Below, piece after piece: positions 16,953 to 25,907 of a stretch of DNA of 39,432 nucleotides. How positions within the stretch are numbered: the first letter of the stretch is position 1; each line of letters starts with the position of its first letter. The translations under genes and the position numbers were made by a program. The notes under the pieces were generated by a model. The model was not told the origin of the DNA and did not search any database. It saw only the letters and a list, made by a program, of their open reading frames with translations. The stretch comes from an uncultured Aureispira sp. Its GTDB lineage: Bacteria; Bacteroidota; Bacteroidia; Chitinophagales; Saprospiraceae. The DNA lies in NCBI GenBank assembly GCA_905480075.1, contig CAJQOX010000052.1:1-39432 (forward strand). Direction: 5' to 3'.

Positions 16953-19391
16953 TTAACACCCTGTTTCAGGGCGGTCACCAATCCCCGATTCGTCTACAAG
17001 TTCTTTTAGTGTTTTTTCAAAAAAGTCAAGGAACAAATTCGTAATATTTAGCTCAATTTCTATACGGCGATAATCTTTATCTTTTTCGTCCGAAGGGTGT
17101 TCATAGGCACCAATTGTAATTGGCACTTTCATGAAATCCAACTGTGCTTTAACCGTCCATGCCCTTGCGATACCCAATTCCATGTTTGACTCAAGCTTGG
17201 AGGTGATATTGCGGGTTTGTTTTTGAAGAGTATCAGCACCGCCATTATTGGATTTACCAATAAAATGGGTATAAGGTGTTCCTTCGGGAATATCCAGCGA
17301 CTTATCGTAGGTAGCCCCCCCGAATCTGTGTCCGTCAGTATGTCCTTCAAGATAGATAAAGAAGTCTTTTTTACAACGCCAGTTGGTGGTGTTGCAATAT
17401 TTCTGAAGTACTTCTGCATCTACCCAATCAGCTATTTTTTTGTAATACAAAGGGTCTCCCATCTGTGCCAGGTTGATTTTTTGACAAAGAACCGTGGTAA
17501 TAGTATACTTTATGCCAATATTGCCCAGCTGAGTGAATGCTACTCTGGTTTCACAAGGCATCTCTCCTTCATTCAACTTGGCTTTCATGATTTCCGATGA
17601 GGCAGGACCAAATCGTTCACATTCCTCATAAGTCAATTTCCAGGCTTTTAAGACCAGGACCCAGTATTTGCACTGATACACCTTTGAACGTAAGCGGTTG
17701 ACATGACAGGTAAGTTCGCTGTCGTATTTCAGGGTATATTTTTTCTTTAAATCATCGATCTTCTTGATATGTGCTTCCCCCTGTTCACAAGGGTCAAGAT
17801 GTCCTTTTATAGCCCAGGATTTTGTTTGTGCTATCTTGTCACAATAAAAGTCAACAAGTTTTATTGTATCTCTGATAATTGTATCCTTCTGAGGAAAGCC
17901 TTCTTCCCACTCCATTACTTTATCGGAAGCAATATAAAGACTCCAGGCAGTATTCAAATCAGCCAGTTCCTGATCTGATTTTTCCTGCATAGCCACCAGG
18001 TTATCAATTTTTTGCAAGACCTCATCATCAAGTTCAGGGCTGTATTTTTTACGTATCTTTCCTATGTCGCCGATTCTCTTTTTTCCCTTTTTGCAGAAGT
18101 TGATCGTACCGTCCATTGTGTAGGCCTTTATCTGAGCAGCCTTATCGCAGTATTTGTAGGTGATTTTCAGCTTTCCAGAAATTTCATCGTCAGGGACAAA
18201 ATCTTCCCATGTTTCATTCAGTTTAGCGAGGTTTGCTTCTTCTTTTCCTACTCTTTTTTCAAGTTCTTTAAGTTTCTCCATCGTATCATCATGCAATGAA
18301 GGCTTGTATTTCTCACGGATTTCCTTGATTTTTTCAAGCGCTGCTTTTCCGCTTCCGCAGGGGTCTTTGAAACCATCCATTAAATAAGCCCTTACATCAG
18401 CTTCCCGGTCACAGGTGAACTCATGACCAAAGTCTATGCCGCTCGGTTTGTTTTCAGGCTTGAATTTATTCCAGGCTTTGTTGAGCGTTGCCAGCCCTTC
18501 ACTGTTAGAACCTACGTGTTCCTCCAGCCATTCAATTTTCTCTCTTACATCAGCAGGGATAGGGTGCGTATTTGTTTTCTGTAAAGCTTTTATTTTCTTT
18601 AACATCTCATCACCTACAGTACAGAGGTCAGCCATCGCCCTGAGAATGTATTCCTTCATATTGGGAATAGAATAACATTCGATTAAGGGAATCTCTGTAT
18701 CAAAACCCGGAGATTTGTCGGTTTCTATTAATTCTGCCCATGCAGGATCGAGTTTTTCTATTGCAGGCCACAATTTTTTCATCATATTCACCCTTTCCTC
18801 CATCCCAGTTACTTGCTTGGGCTCAAAGGAGGTTTTGTCTACGAGTTTTTGAACCCTGTTGACAAAATGTCCTTTCGATTTTGTGAGGTCGCCCTTACAA
18901 TAATAATACATGGAACTCATGAAAAAATATTTGCATAGTGTGCCCTTTTCACAGACTTTTTTGGCCAGTGCCACGGATTCACTCTCGAGTTCAGATATTT
19001 GTATATCTTCCCCGTTTAAAAAACGTACCCAAACTTTTTCACAGGCTTTATAAGCAGCGATCTTTAGTTTTAAATCTTCATATTTTGCTATGAAACCCGG
19101 AATCCTTGCCTGAATATCAGGGCCCATGCCGGCCACTTCCCGAAGCATTTCTTCCGAGGGACTTAGGTCGTCGGCACAGAAAAATGAATTGGCATACATC
19201 AAACAGTATTTTACATAATTTGCAGGCTGTTCCTTGCCAGGCTTTGTTAATTTACTGATTGCGGAAGTTTTAGGGTTTTTCAAAAACTCCTGCCACGTTT
19301 CTTCGTAGTTTACCATCTGTGCATCCACCTGAGGGGTCAGGAACAGGATAGTGGTGAAAAGGCAAATAAAATAACGTAAGTTCTGTCTCAT
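16953..19391 (-). CDS. Large secreted helical-repeat protein with OmpA-like C-terminus (copy 1)
   Basis: 812 residues, first of the three paralogues in transcription order. It has a signal peptide (about 1-24, PQVDAQ), the shared N-terminal region (NYEETWQEFLKNPKTSAISKL), one A unit (about 303-390, CDREADVRAYLMDGFKDPC), one B unit (about 391-478, CDKAAQIKAYTMDGTINFC), a C unit (from about 479, CDKIAQTKSWAIKGHLDPC) and an OmpA-like domain (DFFIYLEGHTDGHRFGG, ELGIARAWTVKAQL, DYRRIEIEL). The N-terminal region itself holds a further C-x17-C segment (CYSIPNMKEYILRAMADLC), so it is probably made of older copies of the same unit. Outer-membrane or cell-wall association is inferred from the OmpA-like domain; the biological role is unknown. 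Confidence 0.83.
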   Translation of the reverse strand: MRQNLRYFICLFTTILFLTPQVDAQMVNYEETWQEFLKNPKTSAISKLTKPGKEQPANYVKYCLMYANSFFCADDLSPSEEMLREVAGMGPDIQARIPGFIAKYEDLKLKIAAYKACEKVWVRFLNGEDIQISELESESVALAKKVCEKGTLCKYFFMSSMYYYCKGDLTKSKGHFVNRVQKLVDKTSFEPKQVTGMEERVNMMKKLWPAIEKLDPAWAELIETDKSPGFDTEIPLIECYSIPNMKEYILRAMADLCTVGDEMLKKIKALQKTNTHPIPADVREKIEWLEEHVGSNSEGLATLNKAWNKFKPENKPSGIDFGHEFTCDREADVRAYLMDGFKDPCGSGKAALEKIKEIREKYKPSLHDDTMEKLKELEKRVGKEEANLAKLNETWEDFVPDDEISGKLKITYKYCDKAAQIKAYTMDGTINFCKKGKKRIGDIGKIRKKYSPELDDEVLQKIDNLVAMQEKSDQELADLNTAWSLYIASDKVMEWEEGFPQKDTIIRDTIKLVDFYCDKIAQTKSWAIKGHLDPCEQGEAHIKKIDDLKKKYTLKYDSELTCHVNRLRSKVYQCKYWVLVLKAWKLTYEECERFGPASSEIMKAKLNEGEMPCETRVAFTQLGNIGIKYTITTVLCQKINLAQMGDPLYYKKIADWVDAEVLQKYCNTTNWRCKKDFFIYLEGHTDGHRFGGATYDKSLDIPEGTPYTHFIGKSNNGGADTLQKQTRNITSKLESNMELGIARAWTVKAQLDFMKVPITIGAYEHPSDEKDKDYRRIEIELNITNLFLDFFEKTLKELVDESGIGDRPETGC

Positions 19392-19784
19392 ACTCTTGGT
19401 TTTTTATTTTTAATTAGATGTTATTATGAGCTAATTCATGGGAGTGAGTTCACAAAATGAGAATTCTTTTTAAAAGAACTGACTTATCCGATACAAAAAT
19501 AATCATTTATATAATTGCTTTTATCTGCTAAACCTAATAACGCATTATAAATTATTAAATTGTCTCATTTCAGATGTCTTTGCTACAAGCTGTCATCCTC
19601 AGGGATAAATTATCATGCCAATTCTGTTTCGCAGGTCAGGGTTGAATTGTTTTTTTTGTGGAAAACATTTACATATATATGAAAATATCTATTTATTGCC
19701 TAATTTATTTTAATAAAATTATGGCAGGAATAATATTTAAATGATTCGCTGATTATTTGATTAATAGTAGATTGATTTGATTTT
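19392..19784. other. 393-base intergenic region
   Basis: AT-rich sequence between the ABC exporter gene and the first repeat gene, with no convincing ORF or RNA gene. It must carry the promoter for the 812-residue protein. A minus-strand TATTTTTG (19494-19501) fits TAnnTTTG, about 100 bases before the start, and a TTCTTTT-T-AAAAGAA palindrome (19464-19478) lies just downstream of it. I see no clear terminator for the ABC exporter gene. Confidence 0.4.
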
Positions 19785-21536
19785 TTAAATTCTGCTCTGA
19801 TAAGTGTATAATTCAAAATATCGTCCCTTCAATTCAATTAATTTTTCATGAGTACCCTGTTCTCTTATTTTTCCCTCTTCAATGACCAAAATCTGATCGG
19901 CCCTGCGTATTGTGCTCAAGCGGTGGGCTATTACAAAGGTAGTTCTGTCCTGCATCAAAACATCCAGACTTTTTTGTATCAATGCCTCACTTTCAGTGTC
20001 AAGATTAGAGGTAGCTTCATCCAGAATAATGATTTTAGGACTAGCAAGGAGTGCCCTGGCTATCGAAATTCTTTGTTTTTGACCCCCCGATAGTTTGACC
20101 CCGCGTTCGCCTATTAAAGTATCCAGCCCATCATCAAATCTGTCAGTAAACTCATTGACATAAGCCCCCGATACAGCCTTTAGCAATTCCTCCTCTGTAG
20201 CATCGGGTCTGGGAAATAAAATGTTTTCCCGAATCGTTCCTTCAAATAAAAAATCGTCCTGCAATACAACACCCAGGTACTGACGGAAACTTTTCAGGTT
20301 CACTTTCGATAAATCCTGACCATCTATTGTTATCATTCCGGATGAAGGGGTGAGAAAGGAGGCAGCAAGACTCGCGATAGTAGATTTACCTGACCCGGAA
20401 GAACCTACCAAAGCTGTTACTGACCCGGGGGATGATTTGAAATGTATACCATGAAGTACTTCTTTGCTCTCTTCATAGGCAAAATGTACATTCTCAAATA
20501 TGATTTCTCCCTTCAGTTCTTCTATCTGAACAGTGCGTTTTTCAGGGTCATCCTCCTCCATCATCTTCATGATTTCTTCCGTCCTGTCCAATCCCGCCAA
20601 TGCATCAGTCAGCTGACTGCCGATATTGCTCATCTGAACAATCGGTGAGATCATCAGGCCAAGGTATAAGGTGAAGGATAAAAATTCTCCGAAGGTCATC
20701 TGACCCTCTATCATCAGGTATCCGCCTATTCCCATTATTCCGGTTGTCGCCAATCCCAATAAAAAGGTGGCGGAGCTCGTTACAAAGGCAGTGGAGGTAA
20801 GGCTTTTTTTTACGTTTTCATATAATTTCTCCACCCCGGCCTCAAAACTTGCATTTTCCTGTTCCTCGGCATTGAAGCCTTTGATTACGCGTACTCCGTT
20901 CAATGTCTCGGTCAGCCTCCCGGTTACTTCTGCATTTATTTTTCCCCGTTTTCTGAATATAGGCCGGATGTATCCAAAGGCCTTCAATGCTATAAAAGCA
21001 AATACCGATACAGGGACCAATACAAAAACGGTCATCGTCAAATTTATTCTTATCAGCAGAATCAGGGATATTATTGCAGTAAAAGTTCCACCAACTAACT
21101 GTACAAGTCCGGTTCCTACAAGATTCCGTACTCCGGTAACATCTGTCATAATCCTTGATACCAATGCCCCGGATTTATTATTATCAAAAAAGCTGATAGG
21201 AAGAGATAATACTTTCTTTTGAACCCTTGCTCTGAATTTTGCTATCAGGTGTTGTGCTTCCACACTCAGTATCCTTGTCAGTAAAAAGGAGGTCGCCGCC
21301 TGAACAATTATCGCAGAAATTACCACCAGTAATAATATTTTCAACATCTCAATATCTTTATTAACAATTACATCATCCATCAGATATTTGCTTGCACCGG
21401 GAAGTACAAGGCTGGCAAGCCTGCTGAATACTATAAGGATAAGTCCTATCCCAATAGTTTTTCTTCTGGGCCAGATGATATGTTTAAATGCCCAGGCTAT
21501 ACTTACGTTTTTGTTCTTTTTTGTTTTTTTGTTCAT
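19785..21536 (-). CDS. MsbA-type ABC exporter (fused permease-ATPase)
   Basis: 583 residues: six transmembrane helices (about 27-300) then a nucleotide-binding domain with Walker A GSSGSGKST (about 378-386), Q-loop VVLQDDFLFEG (about 424-434), signature LSGGQKQR (482-489), Walker B IIILDEATS (502-510) and H-loop IAHR. All catalytic residues are present. This half-transporter works as a dimer; relatives export lipids, lipid A, peptides or drugs. It starts only 32 bases after the stop of the LRR-B gene on the same strand, so it is probably the last gene of the caspase/STAND operon. It may belong to that system or be a housekeeping MsbA-like gene read through from it; the sequence does not decide. 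Confidence 0.92.
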   Translation of the reverse strand: MNKKTKKNKNVSIAWAFKHIIWPRRKTIGIGLILIVFSRLASLVLPGASKYLMDDVIVNKDIEMLKILLLVVISAIIVQAATSFLLTRILSVEAQHLIAKFRARVQKKVLSLPISFFDNNKSGALVSRIMTDVTGVRNLVGTGLVQLVGGTFTAIISLILLIRINLTMTVFVLVPVSVFAFIALKAFGYIRPIFRKRGKINAEVTGRLTETLNGVRVIKGFNAEEQENASFEAGVEKLYENVKKSLTSTAFVTSSATFLLGLATTGIMGIGGYLMIEGQMTFGEFLSFTLYLGLMISPIVQMSNIGSQLTDALAGLDRTEEIMKMMEEDDPEKRTVQIEELKGEIIFENVHFAYEESKEVLHGIHFKSSPGSVTALVGSSGSGKSTIASLAASFLTPSSGMITIDGQDLSKVNLKSFRQYLGVVLQDDFLFEGTIRENILFPRPDATEEELLKAVSGAYVNEFTDRFDDGLDTLIGERGVKLSGGQKQRISIARALLASPKIIILDEATSNLDTESEALIQKSLDVLMQDRTTFVIAHRLSTIRRADQILVIEEGKIREQGTHEKLIELKGRYFELYTYQSRI

Positions 21537-21568
21537 CTCAAATTTTGAAAGAAATATTTGTCAATAAT

Positions 21569-23965
21569 CTATTGATATTCTCTTAATTGTTTAAACTCCT
21601 GTAAAACCTTTTCTTTCTCTTTTCTTTTTCTGCATAAACATTCAGCAGCATGTTGAGGTTTTATAGAATATTTTTCCGGAATGTGTCGTATGTAGGTCCT
21701 TACCTCTTCGAAGTAGGAAATACTGATTGTTTTTAGCTTGCTGTATGCAAGTTTGAAAAGGGCAGCATTGTTTATGTCAACTTCTATTTTATAGAGTTTT
21801 CGGGTTCCAAGTTCTACGTATTCTATACTTTCTATGGAACAATCTACATATAAACTGTCGACGGTCATTAATTTTACATTGGTATTTTTTAAATCCTTCT
21901 TATCTGTTTTTGGAGCAATTTCATCCTTGTAGTATATTGTAAGCTTTGTTTTATTGTATAAGGCTTTAATAGCTATAGAATAGTTGTAATTTTCTTCATT
22001 ATTCAAAGGAAAGGTTTTTGATATATTGGGCTTTGCTAAAAATTCATCACAATTTATCCAGGCATAATCAGGTCGGTTTCCCTTGTCATTTCCATAAATT
22101 AAATTATTTGAAAAGCATCCTTTGAAAATGGTTAGATTATCGCGTGTTTCAGGACTGAATTCTATACTTTTCTTATCACCGGCCGAATTGGTAAACATTA
22201 CTCCTGTAATTATATTATCTACAAGCCAATCCAGACTTTCTTTTTTAATATTAATTTTTGAAACTGAATTTTTTTTGCCATTTTCTATCATTAGCTTACC
22301 ATCAGTAATGAGGTTTAAATGATGATATCCTCCCGAAGAGTTTTGAAAGGAAATTCTATCCCCCTTTTTAAAGGTAATATTGAGATTTGTTGTGGATATT
22401 ATTGCAAGTGTTGTTTTTTTATTACTGAAAAATTTAATTGCCCAATTATCATTTTCATCTTCTTTAATTAAAAGATTATTTGTCAGTAAGGTTATTCTTT
22501 CCTTAGTTATTAATTTGGTTTTAAATACTGCATCACAACTGATGAATTCAGAAAGTGCAGAGCTGGGATTGTGAATTTCTGATAAAAATTCACTGTTTGA
22601 ATTTTCTGAATTTTGGTTTGATATTGAATTGTTCTGATTATCCCGGGAAGTATGATTTTCAGAATTATTTTCAGTTTTGGAATTGTTTTTAAGTCTTTCG
22701 TTTTTTTTATTTTGGTTTCTGTCATTATATACGATTGTATTGTGCCTTTGCAATCTCATTTTGTTCCTGCCTGTGTTCAATTGTAACCCGGGACGGTTTA
22801 TCAGTTCTTTTGGTATCTCATCCAGGTTGTTATTGTATAAATTCAATTTCTCCAGTGACGCTATTTTTATTATGGCATCATCTATTAGTGACAGATAATT
22901 ATGAGAAATATCCAGCTGCCTTAATTCCTGAAGTTTCATTATTTCCTTTGGTATATTGTCTATGTAGTTGAAGGACAAATCCAGTAACTGAAGCTTAAAT
23001 ATATCGGTAAGTGGAATGTCAAAACTGTCCAGTGAATTATACTGCATATCCAGAATTTTGATATGAGGCATCAGTGCGAGAACTTCAGGGACTTTCTTTA
23101 AATGGTTAAATCCCATGTCAAGAACATCAAGGTCCTTATGCCTTTTCAATTCATCCGGCAGGGCTTTTAATCTGTTTCCACGTAAATACAGAATTTTCAA
23201 TTGTGGGTTTTCCAGTATTTCCTTAGGCAATTCGTCCAACAGCTGTTCTTTTAAACTCAATGCCAGTGTTGTGTTTTTCAATCCCTTTATACTTTCTGAG
23301 AGAGGATACAGGTTGTTAAAGGTATCAATGAGGTATAAATCCCCCTCCATTTTTACTCTTGCATATCCGTATTTGTCAAATTGTGTGGCTTCTTCATAGT
23401 CATAGGGAATTCGTTCATATCCCTGCTTGTCCATAAATCCATACCTGAGATGTCCGGCGCTGTCCTTTTTAACACACAATGCATAACTGCCCTCATAAAA
23501 ATACATGTTGTTGACAATCTTTTTATTCCTGTCCAATTCCTTTTTTGCTAAATGTCCCTGATAAATGACTACAAAAAGGGCAAAGCTCATTACAATGGCA
23601 GTCAATGTAAATGTTAAAATGATAAGTGCAATTCTACGTTTTTCTTTTTCTGCTTCATCTATAGTATAATCTTTGCTTTCTTGTACATAAGCTACCTCCT
23701 CCTTGTTGAGGTTCAACTTATCCTGCAAGGGTATAATTCCTTCAATTTGTGCTGCTGTCAGGTAATCAGCAGTTTCTACCTGTTTTGAAGCATGAAGTTT
23801 ATTACGTATCAGATTTTCTGTATCAATAACTGCCTGTTCCTCTTTGCTGCGTTTTCCTGAAATTATTTTCGCCAGACTATCATGCGACAATTCATAGTTA
23901 TCCCCCTTCAGGGTGATAAGCCTCGATTGTTCCAGATAGGTTAATATTTGCTTAATTTCAGTCAC
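21569..23965 (-). CDS. Membrane-anchored LRR protein B with STAND winged-helix half at N-terminus
   Basis: 798 residues, starting with GTG (23965); an in-frame stop lies five codons upstream, so no longer form is possible. Residues 1-36 (ILTYLEQSRLITLKG...YELSHDSLAKII) are the second half of a STAND-type winged helix. A lysine/glutamate-rich linker and one transmembrane helix (about 112-135) follow, then a WG-type repeat (YGFMDKQGYERIPYDYEEA, about 175-204), about seven 23-residue LRRs of the 'ELPKEILENPQLKILYLRGN' type (about 230-400), an Asn/Ser-rich linker (about 410-465) and an unrecognised C-terminal domain of about 330 residues. The protein is collinear with LRR protein A up to about residue 400. 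Topology suggests a cytoplasmic N-terminus with LRRs in the periplasm. Confidence 0.82.
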   Translation of the reverse strand: MTEIKQILTYLEQSRLITLKGDNYELSHDSLAKIISGKRSKEEQAVIDTENLIRNKLHASKQVETADYLTAAQIEGIIPLQDKLNLNKEEVAYVQESKDYTIDEAEKEKRRIALIILTFTLTAIVMSFALFVVIYQGHLAKKELDRNKKIVNNMYFYEGSYALCVKKDSAGHLRYGFMDKQGYERIPYDYEEATQFDKYGYARVKMEGDLYLIDTFNNLYPLSESIKGLKNTTLALSLKEQLLDELPKEILENPQLKILYLRGNRLKALPDELKRHKDLDVLDMGFNHLKKVPEVLALMPHIKILDMQYNSLDSFDIPLTDIFKLQLLDLSFNYIDNIPKEIMKLQELRQLDISHNYLSLIDDAIIKIASLEKLNLYNNNLDEIPKELINRPGLQLNTGRNKMRLQRHNTIVYNDRNQNKKNERLKNNSKTENNSENHTSRDNQNNSISNQNSENSNSEFLSEIHNPSSALSEFISCDAVFKTKLITKERITLLTNNLLIKEDENDNWAIKFFSNKKTTLAIISTTNLNITFKKGDRISFQNSSGGYHHLNLITDGKLMIENGKKNSVSKINIKKESLDWLVDNIITGVMFTNSAGDKKSIEFSPETRDNLTIFKGCFSNNLIYGNDKGNRPDYAWINCDEFLAKPNISKTFPLNNEENYNYSIAIKALYNKTKLTIYYKDEIAPKTDKKDLKNTNVKLMTVDSLYVDCSIESIEYVELGTRKLYKIEVDINNAALFKLAYSKLKTISISYFEEVRTYIRHIPEKYSIKPQHAAECLCRKRKEKEKVLQEFKQLREYQ

Positions 23966-23996
23966 TCTATACTCTGCTTACACGATTAAAATGTCA

Positions 23997-25850
23997 TTAA
24001 TTTTTTTTCAGGAAATCTTTTACATAGTTCTGCCATTGTACCCTGCTTTGTATATCAAAGTTGCAGGGATGTTTATTGCCACTCCTTCTATTTTCAAAAA
24101 CCATCATGGAAACCAGGTTGTTTGCCATCCATACTATATCCTTCCTTTTCAAGACAAAAGAATTGATCAGCCCCGGACGTCCGTTGACATTCACTGTGGC
24201 AATTTTGTAATGAAAATTGGCCATCATTCTTTCAAATCCGGCAACAAATTCTATTTTCATTCCCTTTTGTATAGGATATAGGTTTGAGGAGCTGTTTCCC
24301 GAAACCATTACAATGAATTTGTAATTCGGACTTTTTCCTGTCAGCTTTATTTTCCATTCTCTTGTTTTGCTTTTTGAGATTGTCACAAAGCCTTCCTGCA
24401 AAAATGTATTGATTTTTTCTTCTTTTGATTCCGTACTGTCTTTACTGATTTTTTCTTCTTCGATGAGGGTGTCTATATTGTTCACTGCGGTCTTTGTATT
24501 TGTTGTATCCGTTTTGCTTTCGTCGGCAAAATCAATTTCTTCAGGAAGATAAGTATCCTCAAATCTGTTCACTGAATCCCTGCGTTTTACTTCAGGATAT
24601 TTGTTATTATGGTATTTTGTGTTTTTTTCCTGACGTTTCATCCGCCTTCCTCCGAAATTAATTATAATATCTGTTTTTTTTACCAGTTGTTCCGGCAAAT
24701 CTTTCAGATTATTGTTGTATAAATTCAACCCCTCTAATGATATTATTTTTTCTATACCTCTCTCAATCTCAGATAGATTATTATCGGATAAATCAAGTAT
24801 TTTTAAATTTATCAACTGACCTGTTTCAGAGGGAATGATCTCCAGGTTATTAGATGACATGTTTAAATATTGAAGACCTTGAAGTTGAGTGATGAATATC
24901 GGAAAATCAGTGATGTAATTATTCCTTATATCCAGTATGGTTAAGGAGGACAATTCTGCAATTTCTTCAGGCAGTAGGATGAGGTTGTTGTCACTCAGGT
25001 CTAAAGATATTAATGATTTAAGTTTGTTAATGTCTTCAGGAATCTCTGAAAGGAAGTTGCCCCGAAGTGCTAATACCTTTAGCTGTGATTGTTCAAATAT
25101 TTCATCTGGAATTACATCTAGTTCCTGTTCGTTTAGACGAAGGGCTGTAATATTTTTATTCAGCGCTTTAACAGTTTCAGCCAAAGGGTATAAGACATTA
25201 TTTGTGTCTAAGAGATACAGTTTGTCTTTTATTTTTACACGAGCAAAGCCATAGTCGTCAAATTGTCCTGCTTCGTCATAAATATAAGGAATTCGTATGT
25301 TGCCCTCTTTGTCCATAAAACCATACTTGAAATGCCCGGAAGTGTCTGACTTCATACAAAGTGCAAAATTGTCCTCATAAAAATACATACCCGATATTAT
25401 CCTCTCATGCTCAATTATTGCCCTGTCTGTAATTCCCTTATTGTGGAGTGCTGATATCCAGGAAATGAACAGCAGGAGAATTATTAAAAATGCAAAAATG
25501 AGTTTTCTGCGCTTTTTCTTTTGAATTAACTGCCCTCTCTTTTTACTTTCTTCCCGGCTTTCTCTGATGTACAGTCTTTCTTCTCCACTGAGGGTTAATT
25601 TTTTTTCATAGGGTATTAATCCGCTAAGTTGAGCATCTGTCAGAAAATCGGGCTTCCCGGATTGAATTGAAGCCTGAAATTTGTTTTTTACCAGTTTCTT
25701 CCACTCTGCTATTGCTTTTTCCTCAGCACTAAGTTTCCCTTCAATTACTGTTGCCAATGCATCATGTGCCAATTCGATATGTTCTCCTTTAAGAGTTATC
25801 AAACGGGATTGTTCCAGCAATTCCAGTGTTTTGGAGAGGTCTTCCAACAT
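23997..25850 (-). CDS. Membrane-anchored LRR protein A with STAND winged-helix half at N-terminus
   Basis: 617 residues. Residues 5-36 (LSKTLELLEQSRLITLKG...IELAHDALATVI) match the C-terminal half of the winged helix that normally closes an nSTAND NTPase. Then come a charged linker, one transmembrane helix (about 117-136), a WG repeat (YGFMDKEGNIRIPYIYDEA, about 176-204), about seven LRRs (about 228-400; LISLDLSDNNLILLPEEI and similar), a charged linker (about 402-480) and a C-terminal domain (about 480-617). That C-terminal domain shares with protein B the pattern 'K-x-x-x-[LI]-x-W-x-x-[DN]-N-[IL]...F-x-N'. The upstream NTPase gene is in the same reading frame, 57 bases away, with stops of all three types between. 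LRR protein B follows after 31 bases. Confidence 0.83.
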   Translation of the reverse strand: MLEDLSKTLELLEQSRLITLKGEHIELAHDALATVIEGKLSAEEKAIAEWKKLVKNKFQASIQSGKPDFLTDAQLSGLIPYEKKLTLSGEERLYIRESREESKKRGQLIQKKKRRKLIFAFLIILLLFISWISALHNKGITDRAIIEHERIISGMYFYEDNFALCMKSDTSGHFKYGFMDKEGNIRIPYIYDEAGQFDDYGFARVKIKDKLYLLDTNNVLYPLAETVKALNKNITALRLNEQELDVIPDEIFEQSQLKVLALRGNFLSEIPEDINKLKSLISLDLSDNNLILLPEEIAELSSLTILDIRNNYITDFPIFITQLQGLQYLNMSSNNLEIIPSETGQLINLKILDLSDNNLSEIERGIEKIISLEGLNLYNNNLKDLPEQLVKKTDIIINFGGRRMKRQEKNTKYHNNKYPEVKRRDSVNRFEDTYLPEEIDFADESKTDTTNTKTAVNNIDTLIEEEKISKDSTESKEEKINTFLQEGFVTISKSKTREWKIKLTGKSPNYKFIVMVSGNSSSNLYPIQKGMKIEFVAGFERMMANFHYKIATVNVNGRPGLINSFVLKRKDIVWMANNLVSMMVFENRRSGNKHPCNFDIQSRVQWQNYVKDFLKKN

Positions 25851-25907
25851 TTTTCTGCGCTTATTTTCTTTTTAATATCTGTTAATATCCGGTAAAAGTT
25901 GCTATGT

